From Dyadobacter endophyticus (lineage in GTDB: Bacteria; Bacteroidota; Bacteroidia; Cytophagales; Spirosomataceae), in the NCBI RefSeq assembly GCF_014641595.1, contig NZ_BMIA01000003.1, forward strand, positions 558,001 through 622,000: a stretch of 64,000 bases of DNA, in the 5' to 3' direction. Below the pieces are notes generated by a model. That model had not been told where the DNA came from, searched no databases, and worked only from the letters and a program-made list of their open reading frames with translations. The position numbers and the translations under genes were made by a program. Shown piece by piece: positions 26,471-34,152 of this stretch (position 1 is its first letter; the number at the start of each line of letters is the position of its first letter).

Positions 26471-27031
26471 TCAGTAATAATCTGCGGAATTGTCATAGTC
26501 CGAACGATCGCCGAAAGCGCCGAAATCATCGTCTTCTTCCAAACGCATGGCCTTCGCTGCTTTTTTAATGAGTCCGATCTGGCCGGCATGGTACACGTCA
26601 TGCTGGATCACGCCGTGTATCAGAGTATAATAGGAGTAGTCACGCCCCGGTACAAATTCTTCCAGGAAGCTATCATCTTCGATCTTTTCCAGTTCCGAAA
26701 CGAGCTCTTCCTGTGACAGGCTCAGCTCCATCTGGATCGCCTCCCATTCGAACTCGTCGACTACCGGAAATTTTTTCCAGTCCTTGTCCTGCGTCTTAAT
26801 GTCAAACTCAGCGTCGCCCTGCAATTTACGAACGGCAAAAATGCGCCAGGTAGTCATGTGGTACACGATTTCGGCGATTGAATGCGTATTGCTGCTCAGG
26901 CGCGCTTCCGCGATTTTTGGGGTTACATCGCGCAGCGCTTCTACTACCGACGGTCCATACCATGCTTCTTCGCTTTCGTAGGTGTCGTTAAGTACATCTA
27001 TAATTCTTAAAATCTCTTCTTTTGCTTCCAT
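26471..27031 (-). CDS. DinB-family protein with acidic C-terminal tail
   Basis: Protein of 186 residues from the ATG at 27031 (MEAKEEILRIIDVL); a start eight codons upstream is possible. Four-helix-bundle DinB fold with the three metal-ligand histidines in place: H58 (IVYHMTTW) and the pair in QHDVYHAGQI. DinB/YfiT-like proteins bind Ni or Zn and several are thiol-dependent transferases; in Bacteroidota most are uncharacterised. Unusual is the last 25 residues, an Asp/Glu/Tyr-rich tail (EEDDDFGAFGD then YDNSADYY). Monocistronic, with its own terminator. Confidence 0.85.
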   Translation of the reverse strand: MEAKEEILRIIDVLNDTYESEEAWYGPSVVEALRDVTPKIAEARLSSNTHSIAEIVYHMTTWRIFAVRKLQGDAEFDIKTQDKDWKKFPVVDEFEWEAIQMELSLSQEELVSELEKIEDDSFLEEFVPGRDYSYYTLIHGVIQHDVYHAGQIGLIKKAAKAMRLEEDDDFGAFGDRSDYDNSADYY

Positions 27032-27207
27032 TACGATTAGATTAAACAGCTGCAAATTTAAGGTGATTCGGACGAAGATTGCCCAAATGTGGTTTCAATA
27101 TTAAAGAGACATTTTGACGGCATCCATACTCTCCCGATCCAATCCGCGAAAATCGGCTTTTCCAACCTTTCGCGAAGTGATACCGTCACAAATGCAGTTG
27201 CTAAGTC

Positions 27208-27256
27208 CGGGCTGGTAAACTTTAAAGTCATGAACTCACGGGCTCATAAACTTTAA
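27208..27256. repeat. Two direct 18-bp repeats upstream of the envelope operon
   Basis: CGGGCTGGTAAACTTTAA at 27208-27225 recurs as CGGGCTCATAAACTTTAA at 27239-27256, 16 of 18 identical, start to start 31 bases, i.e. about three helical turns. They lie 47-95 bases before the DUF4136 start codon, the usual place for tandem activator or repressor sites. The rest of this 271-bp divergent gap has no visible gene. Confidence 0.5.
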
Positions 27257-27302
27257 GCATTTCAATTTTCGTTTATTTAACAAATTTTAAAATACAACTC
27301 AA

Positions 27303-27911
27303 ATGTTCAAGAAAGCTTCTTTCCTCTTACTGATCGTCGGCCTCGGGTTGATGTCGTGTTCGAAAGACCCGATCAGCGACCTTTCCAATGAAGAGTCGTT
27401 GGTATACATTACAAATCACGATCAATCCGCCAATTTTAGTCAGTACAAAACATTCAGCATCGTGGATTCCGTGCTGATCGTCGAAAATAGCCGCGCGGGT
27501 ACTTCCCTGGACGACATCGACCGCGCCATGCTGCAACGGCTCATCACCAATATGCAAAGCATGGGTTATAAGTATGTGAGCCGTAAGGACAACCCCGACG
27601 TCGGTATTAACGTATCCTGGATCACCAATACTTACCTCAATGTATATCAACCGCTTTCTTCCTACTATGGTGGTTACTGGGGTGGTTACGGCTACGGTTA
27701 CCCGAGCTATTACAACTATTATGAAACCAGCGAAAGCTCCTGGATGATCTCGATGCTCGATTTCAAAAATCCTAAGACAACGGCATCCGGCAAGACTTTC
27801 AATGTGATTTGGGACGCACAGATCCGCGGCTCGGCCATTGGCGACCAAAACCTCATCGACAAAATGGCGGATTCCATTTTCGGGCAATCCGGTTATCTCA
27901 AAATCAAGTAA
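27303..27911 (+). CDS. DUF4136 lipoprotein
   Basis: Outer-membrane-type lipoprotein of 202 residues. The signal ends in the lipobox LMSC with acylated C19. A DUF4136 domain follows (YKTFSIVD near 48-55, MLQRLITNMQSMGYKYV, DVGINVSW), with an inserted Gly/Tyr-rich loop at 121-140 (YYGGYWGGYGYGYPSYYNYY) that is probably flexible or surface exposed. DUF4136 proteins are widespread envelope lipoproteins without a settled function. First gene of a three-gene operon: three bases to the next gene. The tandem repeats upstream suggest specific control. Confidence 0.88.
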   Translation: MFKKASFLLLIVGLGLMSCSKDPISDLSNEESLVYITNHDQSANFSQYKTFSIVDSVLIVENSRAGTSLDDIDRAMLQRLITNMQSMGYKYVSRKDNPDVGINVSWITNTYLNVYQPLSSYYGGYWGGYGYGYPSYYNYYETSESSWMISMLDFKNPKTTASGKTFNVIWDAQIRGSAIGDQNLIDKMADSIFGQSGYLKIK

Positions 27912-27914
27912 CAA

Positions 27915-28574
27915 ATGAAACGAATCATCATCATTGCCCTTTTCCTTGGAAGTGTACTCCCCGCATGGGCACAGGAGAAACCCAAGTTATACACCATTGC
28001 GTCGCCGTTTGAGCGGTACACCTATTACCTGGCTACTGCGCGTTTCATCGGCGCAGTGCCCATGGGCTCATTCAAGGATAATTATGTCGACAAATCTTCT
28101 TTCCAGAATGCATCGGTGTCTATCGAATGGGTCCTGAGAAACTCCCAACTTTCTGTGGGCGGAGAAATCGGCTCTACTTATTTTGAAAAACGCGTTCCGA
28201 GAGCCTTGTACGAAGGCGACGGGGGCACTATCTCAGCTGTTCAAACGCGCACCGTTTCGCAATATCCGGTAGAATTGTTTGCTAATTACCACTTCCTCCC
28301 ACGCAACTCGCAGGTACAGCCATACGTGCAGGTGAGCGCGGGCGCGAGCATTATCGATTACACCGTTTACTATGGCACTTTGTCATCACAAGATCAGGCG
28401 GTACGTTTTAAATACGGCATTGGCGCCGGTTCTAAATTTTTCTTCAAGAAGGATGGGACGTTTGGCCTTGATGTTCGTGTCAAATATGATGGCACGGCTT
28501 ATAAATATGACTACATCGACAAAGGCATATCATCCGTGAACGGTTCGATAGGCCTATTCTATCGTTGGTGGTAA
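27915..28574 (+). CDS. Small outer-membrane beta-barrel protein
   Basis: Protein of 219 residues with a signal peptide (MKRIIIIALFLGSVLPAWAQ) and a pattern of alternating strands (YYLATARFIGAVPMG, QLSVGGEIGSTYF, YPVELFANYHFLP, VQPYVQVSAGASIIDYTV, KYGIGAGSKFF, TFGLDVRVKYDG) ending in an aromatic strand, GSIGLFYRWW. This is an eight-strand, OmpA/OmpW-sized barrel by my count. The terminal aromatic residue suits BAM-dependent insertion. It sits three bases after the DUF4136 lipoprotein and ten before the 722-residue protein, so the three products likely form or serve one envelope complex. Confidence 0.78.
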   Translation: MKRIIIIALFLGSVLPAWAQEKPKLYTIASPFERYTYYLATARFIGAVPMGSFKDNYVDKSSFQNASVSIEWVLRNSQLSVGGEIGSTYFEKRVPRALYEGDGGTISAVQTRTVSQYPVELFANYHFLPRNSQVQPYVQVSAGASIIDYTVYYGTLSSQDQAVRFKYGIGAGSKFFFKKDGTFGLDVRVKYDGTAYKYDYIDKGISSVNGSIGLFYRWW

Positions 28575-28584
28575 ATAACGCATC

Positions 28585-30753
28585 GTGACACATAAAAAGA
28601 AGGTTTTGACCAAAACATCGCTTATCTGGCTTAGTGGCATTCTCGCATTCCTGATCGGTTCCGGGCTTTGGGCCTGGAACCGTTTTGGTCCCAGCCACCA
28701 CAAATCTTACGTTCAGGTTACTGAAAGCTTCCCCATGGCGCGGACGCTCGACTCCGCCTCCAATTCATGTGACCTCACGATCCGGCGTTACCGTCAGATC
28801 GGCCGGGAAATGCAGTTCGAGCTGGCAGCGAATGCAGGCGGGCTTTCTCCTTACGACGTAAAAATCAGCCAGAACGGCAAAACACAAACCTTCCAGGCCG
28901 TGCCGCACCGTTACGGGACATGGCTCACAATCCCCGGCGTGCAGGTCAATGGCGGCGAAGCGCAGATCAATGTGGTAAGCCTCGGCCAGCAAGGGTGCCA
29001 GACGACCGCCGCGTTCAATTTCGAAGCTGCGATGGCCAATGACGTGATCGATGCCAAAGAGTGGATCCGGCAGGGAAGCAAAGACAACTGGCTCGATGTG
29101 AGGCCCATTCGCAAAGACGGCAAACTCCTCCTCCGCGACTTTGCCAACTATAACGACAACCGCACGAAAGTGGTCATGATCGACGGTATTGTCGTGCAGG
29201 GATTGGAAAATGGCATTGAAGTGAAACCGGGTTATTTGTATTCGGTAACTTCCCGCTGGATCGACGCTCCCTACAATGACTGGTGGAATGCGGCCAAAAA
29301 CCGCACAGTCCGCCAGCAGAACATCTACATTGCCGGCAAGCCCGACCAGGCAGCCTCCAATGCGCTGACGCGCATCAGCATCCCCGACTGGTTTTCACCT
29401 TCACGCACCATCAACGTCGATTTCGACACGCGTTTTCCCGAATTTGAACCCATTAAGGACAAGCTGGTGATGCAATACCGGCTGAATAACTATGTTTCTT
29501 CTGACAACTATTACAAACGCGGGATCGGTTTTTTGTCCAATACTGAAAAAGAGTATCCGTCGGAAAAGCTGCATTACACGGCCACTCCCAATTACTTTGG
29601 CGATAAGGATGAAAAGTGGTTTGCGAGCCTTTCCAAAGAACAGGTAGAGGCATTGGCGGGCATCCCCGGTTTTGGCGTGTATGCGTACGATTTCGAGTTT
29701 TGGAGCCAGCATTATTCCAAAGAGGTTATACAACGGCTGATCTGGTTTTCCAAAGTGGTTAAAAAGAACCATCCGCATATGCATTTGATGGATTACTGGG
29801 GGGGCGGGGCCTATACCAACCCACATATTAATACGGTTGGCGGTGCTAACCCGAAGGATTTTATCAAAGAATACAGCGAACCGAAAGCGAACAATCCGAA
29901 CTTCGATCCACTGCCGAACGGCGATAGCTTCCGGGATATCTTCAACACTGTCCCCATTGACGTGTATCCCAAACCGATGTTTGCGATCGACAATGCAGGT
30001 AATTCGCCGAACAACTTCGTGCTGCTTTCCGCGATCCATTCGCTGCGCATCAACAAGCTCCTGCCCTACCAGAAAAACAGTAAATTCATTTTCTACGGCT
30101 GGAACCGGTACATGCCGTTATACAAAGACCCCATTGTCCCCTGGAACTACCAGCTTTCCGACCCCAAAGGGGAGCTCATCATGAACCAGCTCGAAATGAT
30201 GCCCGCGAGTCAGGCATTAAGCTTTTCATTGTTCTCACTAATCCTGTTCGACGGCTACTACCTCTGGCACGACGGTGCGCCGAGCGCACAAAACCCGAAT
30301 GCCTACAAACTTTCGAAAGATATGTGGGGCTGGGGCTACGAATGGTACCCGGCCGATAGCAAAACACCCGAAAACGAAGTGGGTCGCAACACTACCGGAG
30401 GAACTGCCGCTCCTTACTGGGACTTCCCGACCGAATATTATGCACTGGGTAACTGGATGGCGAAACAGGTGGAGGACGTAATTGTAGGCGGACGGAACCA
30501 GGACCTTGCATTTCAACTGAACGGACAATGGATCCAGCCTAAAAAGGAACAGGCATTGCTGGCCATCGACGGCAAGCAGCCTTTTATTACTGCCGTCGTG
30601 AAAGGCAATCAGATCGTGGTACTCGGCGTCGATTCGTTCCAGCAGCCTTCTGCCCAACGGAAAATGAAAGTTCGCCTTCCGGATGGCGTGGAAGCAGAAA
30701 TCGAGCTGTATGGCAACTGGCCTGCGCTTTACCGGGGTACCCTGAAGAAATAG
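28585..30753 (+). CDS. 722-residue membrane-anchored protein of unknown function
   Basis: I do not recognise this family. It begins with GTG (28585), the only start that places the basic MTHKKKVLTK leader before a single transmembrane helix (about 11-31); the rest should be periplasmic. Residues about 40-150 look like a beta-sandwich; about 210-280 and the C terminus (about 660-722) are also beta-rich. The centre (about 300-620) is rich in Trp, Tyr and Asn with segments such as VYAYDFEFWSQHY, MDYWGGGAYTNPH and DGYYLWHDGAPS, reminiscent of TIM-barrel glycoside hydrolases. No family catalytic signature is clear. Third gene of the lipoprotein/barrel operon; followed by a perfect terminator. A glycan-active or glycan-binding enzyme is the best guess. 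Confidence 0.85.
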   Translation: MTHKKKVLTKTSLIWLSGILAFLIGSGLWAWNRFGPSHHKSYVQVTESFPMARTLDSASNSCDLTIRRYRQIGREMQFELAANAGGLSPYDVKISQNGKTQTFQAVPHRYGTWLTIPGVQVNGGEAQINVVSLGQQGCQTTAAFNFEAAMANDVIDAKEWIRQGSKDNWLDVRPIRKDGKLLLRDFANYNDNRTKVVMIDGIVVQGLENGIEVKPGYLYSVTSRWIDAPYNDWWNAAKNRTVRQQNIYIAGKPDQAASNALTRISIPDWFSPSRTINVDFDTRFPEFEPIKDKLVMQYRLNNYVSSDNYYKRGIGFLSNTEKEYPSEKLHYTATPNYFGDKDEKWFASLSKEQVEALAGIPGFGVYAYDFEFWSQHYSKEVIQRLIWFSKVVKKNHPHMHLMDYWGGGAYTNPHINTVGGANPKDFIKEYSEPKANNPNFDPLPNGDSFRDIFNTVPIDVYPKPMFAIDNAGNSPNNFVLLSAIHSLRINKLLPYQKNSKFIFYGWNRYMPLYKDPIVPWNYQLSDPKGELIMNQLEMMPASQALSFSLFSLILFDGYYLWHDGAPSAQNPNAYKLSKDMWGWGYEWYPADSKTPENEVGRNTTGGTAAPYWDFPTEYYALGNWMAKQVEDVIVGGRNQDLAFQLNGQWIQPKKEQALLAIDGKQPFITAVVKGNQIVVLGVDSFQQPSAQRKMKVRLPDGVEAEIELYGNWPALYRGTLKK

Positions 30754-30766
30754 TTTTGAAATACAT

Positions 30767-30813
30767 CATAAAAGCAGAAAGCTCGCCGATGAAGCGAGCT
30801 TTCTGCTTTTATG
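30767..30813. terminator. Bidirectional terminator, perfect 19-bp stem
   Basis: Arms 30767-30785 and 30795-30813 pair without a mismatch, with a nine-base loop; the A run in the left arm and the T run in the right arm give U tracts for both directions. It serves the rightward envelope operon (stop at 30753) and the leftward pheA gene (stop at 30823). Confidence 0.95.
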
Positions 30814-30822
30814 ATAGAAATA

Positions 30823-31896
30823 CTAGGCAACTTTCACATAGCTGCCGAGCCATTTCAAATGCGTCCCGTACTTGTGCATGATCTCCTGCACTTGCGGATC
30901 GTCCATGTGCCCGAGGAATTCCACCAGGAACCACGCCCTGAACGACGCTTCGCCACGCAATGGGCGACTCTCGATCTTGGTAAGGTTAATGCCGCGATCG
31001 TTGAAATCTTTCAGGAACTCGTACAGCACGCCGGGGCGGTTGGTATTGGGCAGGTTAGCGATGATCGTCGTCTTGTCGTCGCTGCTCTTCATATTTGTAA
31101 ACTCCTTAGCCAGAATCAGGAAGCGGGTCTGGTTCTGATCGCTGTCTTCGATATTATCAAATAGGATAGGAACACCAAACAACCTTGCCGAAATCGACGA
31201 GCATATTGCCGCCGCATCGGGCTCCTGGGACGCCAGCTTAGCCGCTTTGGAAGTCGAATCCACGGCGATCAGCTCGATACCCATGCCTTCAAGGTATTCA
31301 CTGATAAATTTGCCGCATTGCCGGAATGCAATGTCTTTGGAATAAATCCTTTTAATCGATTTCAGGCTATCGGATTGCGACGCGAAAGTAAAATGTACTT
31401 TCAAAAGCATTTCCGCCACAATTGAAAGGTTTTTTTCCCGCAGGAAGTCGACCGTTTCGACCACTATACCCTCCTGGTTATTCTCGATCGGCACCACGCC
31501 AAATTTGGCGCGGCCGGTTTCCACGCTTTCAAATACCGAATGGATCGTCGGCAACACGAGGTACTCGCTCATCGCCCCGAAACGACCTTCGGCCGCCTGA
31601 TGCGTGAAGCTTCCCTCCGGCCCCAGGTAAGATACCCGCTCAGGCAGTTCCAGATTGCGGGATACCGCGAAAATCTCGAAGAAAATGGCATCTATCGCCT
31701 GGCGGGTGAGTAACCCATTGTTGTGCTTCGCCAGCCGGTCGAGGATTTGTTTTTCTCTTTCGGGGCGGTAGATAATCGACTGGGAAGACCGTTTCAGCTC
31801 GCCAACCTTTTTGACAAGCTCCATACGCTCGTTCAAAATGCCCAGCAACTGGTCGTCCAGCCCATCGATCCTGTTTCTTAAATCCTGTAATTCCAC
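30823..31896 (-). CDS. pheA: Bifunctional chorismate mutase / prephenate dehydratase
   Basis: P-protein of 357 residues for phenylalanine synthesis. Chorismate mutase (AroQ helix, about 1-82; RNRIDGLDDQLLGILNER) converts chorismate to prephenate; prephenate dehydratase (about 88-265; YLGPEGSFTHQA, VPIENNQEG, catalytic TRF in QTRFLIL) makes phenylpyruvate; a C-terminal ACT domain (about 275-357) carries the ESRP motif that binds phenylalanine for feedback inhibition. All functional motifs are intact. Downstream of parE in the same direction with a 108-bp gap, so it may or may not share its transcript. Confidence 0.96.
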   Translation of the reverse strand: MELQDLRNRIDGLDDQLLGILNERMELVKKVGELKRSSQSIIYRPEREKQILDRLAKHNNGLLTRQAIDAIFFEIFAVSRNLELPERVSYLGPEGSFTHQAAEGRFGAMSEYLVLPTIHSVFESVETGRAKFGVVPIENNQEGIVVETVDFLREKNLSIVAEMLLKVHFTFASQSDSLKSIKRIYSKDIAFRQCGKFISEYLEGMGIELIAVDSTSKAAKLASQEPDAAAICSSISARLFGVPILFDNIEDSDQNQTRFLILAKEFTNMKSSDDKTTIIANLPNTNRPGVLYEFLKDFNDRGINLTKIESRPLRGEASFRAWFLVEFLGHMDDPQVQEIMHKYGTHLKWLGSYVKVA

Positions 31897-32004
31897 AAAG
31901 ACTCTTTAAATATGATGTTCAAACCGGGAGGTGCGTTTACACTTTTGAATAAAGAACTTCCCGGCCTGATATTACTTGACCACGCCAAAGATAATGCACG
32001 GGGG

Positions 32005-33876
32005 TTACCCTGCGAGCGCGAGTTCCTCAACGTTCTTCTCCACTTTGAGATTATCGATGATAAATCGCTGTCTCTCAGGCGTATTCTTGCCCATAAAATA
32101 ACTCAGCAGTTTCTGAATGGACGTTTCCTTTTGAAGGATCACCGGTTCCACACGCATATCTTCCCCGATAAACCGGCCGAACTCTTCCGGTGAAATCTCT
32201 CCTAATCCTTTAAAGCGGGTTATTTCCGGCTTACTGCCCAGCTTGTCGATGGCGGCCTGCTTTTCCTCTGCGGTGTAACAGTAAATAGTTTCTTTCTTGT
32301 TGCGGACCCGGAACAACGGCGTTTCGAGCACAAACAAATGTCCGTTCCGAACCAGATCCGGGAAGAATTGCAGGAAGAAGGTCATCAGCAGCAAACGAAT
32401 GTGCATACCGTCTACATCGGCATCGGTAGCGATGATAATGCGGTTGAAGCGAAGATTTTCCACACCGTTTTCCACATCCAATGCGTGTTGCAGCAGGTTA
32501 AACTCTTCATTTTCATAAACAATCTTTTTCGTAAGCCCGAACGAGTTGAGCGGTTTACCGCGCAAAGAGAATACCGCTTGCGTCTGAATATCCCTCGATT
32601 TGGTGATGGAACCGCTCGCCGAATCCCCTTCCGTGATAAAAAGTGTGGTTTCGTAGCGCTGGTCACTTTTCAAATCGGTGAGATGCAGGCGGCAGTCGCG
32701 AAGCTTTTTGTTATGTAAATTGGCCTTTTTGGCACGGTCGTTGGCGAGTTTCTTGATCCCTGCCAGCTCCTTACGCTCCCGCTCCGACTGCTCGATCCGT
32801 TTTTTCAATGCATCGCGCGCTTCGGGATTCATGTGCAGGAAATTATCCAGCCTTTCTTTGACGAAATCGTTAACAAATGTTCTTACCGTAGTGCTGTTCG
32901 GGTCGGGTGTGATGGTGTTGGAACCGAGCTTGGTTTTAGTTTGAGACTCGAAAACCGGCTCCTGAACGCGGATCGCAATGGCGCCGATGATGGACGAACG
33001 AATGTCTTCGGGGGCATAATCTTTACCGAAATGTTCGCGAACGGCTTTAACAACTGCTTCCCTGAATGCAGCGAGATGGGTACCTCCCTGTGTCGTATAC
33101 TGACCATTCACAAACGAGTAGTATTCTTCACCGTACTGGTTACCATGAGTCATCGCCATTTCAATGTCCTCACCCTTCAAATGAATGATCGGATACCGCA
33201 AAGTTTCCGCGTCGGATTTGCTTTTCAGGAGGTCGAGCAGGCCGTTTTGGGAGAAGTATTTCTGCCCGTTAAAATTGATCGTCAACCCTGCATTCAAATA
33301 GCAGTAGTTCCAGATCATGTTATCGAGGTACTGCGGAATGTAACGGAAGTTCTTAAAAATAGTACCGTCCGGCTCAAACGCTACGTGCGTGCCGTTCCGC
33401 TGGCTGGTAGTGCCTTCCTGCGATTCACTCACAAGTGCTCCCTGGTTAAACTCCGCACTCTTAGTCTTGCCGTCGCGGAACGATTGCACCTTGAAATGGG
33501 CAGAAAGTGCATTCACCGCTTTGGTACCCACGCCGTTCAAACCCACCGATTTCTGGAAGGCCCCCGAGTCGTATTTACCACCGGTATTGATCTTCGAAAC
33601 GCAGTCCACGACTTTTCCGAGCGGAATACCGCGGCCATAATCGCGCACTTCCACGCGGTGTTCGGAGATCTTTATCTCAATTGTTTTGCCATTACCCATC
33701 ATGTGCTCGTCGATCGAGTTATCGACCACTTCCTTCACCAACACGTAAATTCCATCGTCCACCGACGAGCCGTCCCCGAGCTTTCCGATATACATCCCGG
33801 GTCTGAGGCGGATATGTTCTTTCCAGTCAAGCGACCGGATACTGCTCTCGTCGTACTGAACATTTGTACTTTCCAT
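32005..33876 (-). CDS. parE: DNA topoisomerase IV subunit B
   Basis: ATPase subunit of a type IIA topoisomerase, 623 residues. GHKL ATPase domain with VDNSIDEHM, GRGIP and GLNGVGTKAVNALS; transducer domain; TOPRIM with FITEGDSASGS and metal-binding DADVDGMHIR; C-terminal tail. The beginning SIRSLDWKEHIRLRPGMYIGKLGDGSS is the form seen in Bacteroidota ParE rather than GyrB, and GyrB would be slightly longer. It decatenates daughter chromosomes with ParC. No parC lies in this window; the downstream neighbour is pheA. Confidence 0.92.
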   Translation of the reverse strand: MESTNVQYDESSIRSLDWKEHIRLRPGMYIGKLGDGSSVDDGIYVLVKEVVDNSIDEHMMGNGKTIEIKISEHRVEVRDYGRGIPLGKVVDCVSKINTGGKYDSGAFQKSVGLNGVGTKAVNALSAHFKVQSFRDGKTKSAEFNQGALVSESQEGTTSQRNGTHVAFEPDGTIFKNFRYIPQYLDNMIWNYCYLNAGLTINFNGQKYFSQNGLLDLLKSKSDAETLRYPIIHLKGEDIEMAMTHGNQYGEEYYSFVNGQYTTQGGTHLAAFREAVVKAVREHFGKDYAPEDIRSSIIGAIAIRVQEPVFESQTKTKLGSNTITPDPNSTTVRTFVNDFVKERLDNFLHMNPEARDALKKRIEQSERERKELAGIKKLANDRAKKANLHNKKLRDCRLHLTDLKSDQRYETTLFITEGDSASGSITKSRDIQTQAVFSLRGKPLNSFGLTKKIVYENEEFNLLQHALDVENGVENLRFNRIIIATDADVDGMHIRLLLMTFFLQFFPDLVRNGHLFVLETPLFRVRNKKETIYCYTAEEKQAAIDKLGSKPEITRFKGLGEISPEEFGRFIGEDMRVEPVILQKETSIQKLLSYFMGKNTPERQRFIIDNLKVEKNVEELALAG

Positions 33877-33931
33877 ATTTATAACTATTCTTTTAGGAGT
33901 ATTATCGCTTTTGGAACTGGTATTTTAATAA

Positions 33932-33966
33932 TTTGAATCTTTTGTCGTTACCCTGTTATACCTTTG
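33932..33966 (+). promoter_or_regulatory. Candidate housekeeping promoter of the polysaccharide locus
   Basis: TACCTTTG at 33959-33966 fits the Bacteroidota -7 element TAnnTTTG exactly. A TTTG at 33932-33935, 23 bases upstream, can serve as -33 element; another at 33941 is closer. The start would fall near 33973, giving a leader of about 140-180 bases before the SLBB gene. A second, one-mismatch -7-like match (TTACTTTG) lies at 34030-34037. Confidence 0.5.
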
Positions 33967-33968
33967 CA

Positions 33969-33991
33969 GGGGTCCCTTGGGAAGGGAGCCC
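33969..33991 (+). promoter_or_regulatory. Hairpin at the predicted 5' end of the polysaccharide mRNA
   Basis: TCCCTT (33973-33978) and AAGGGA (33982-33987) pair around a GGG loop, and GGG (33969-33971) pairs with CCC (33989-33991) outside one G-G mismatch. It lies at or just after the predicted transcription start, so it could protect the 5' end of this very long mRNA or take part in anti-termination. No T run follows, so it is not a simple terminator. Confidence 0.45.
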
Positions 33992-34152
33992 GATTAATAG
34001 AAATTCTTTAAAAATAGGAAAAATCTAATTTACTTTGCCATGATATACACTACCACAATATTACGTGTACTCGAATCCCAAATTCAAAAATACTAGTCTT
34101 ACACATAGTTTTAATGAATTTTCAGACTTTCAATAGTACAATAATTCTTCTT

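Noticed and set aside
32833..33936. 367-codon open frame opposite parE
   Set aside because: Mirror of ParE codons; no start context, no family motif, and it would run through the parE promoter.
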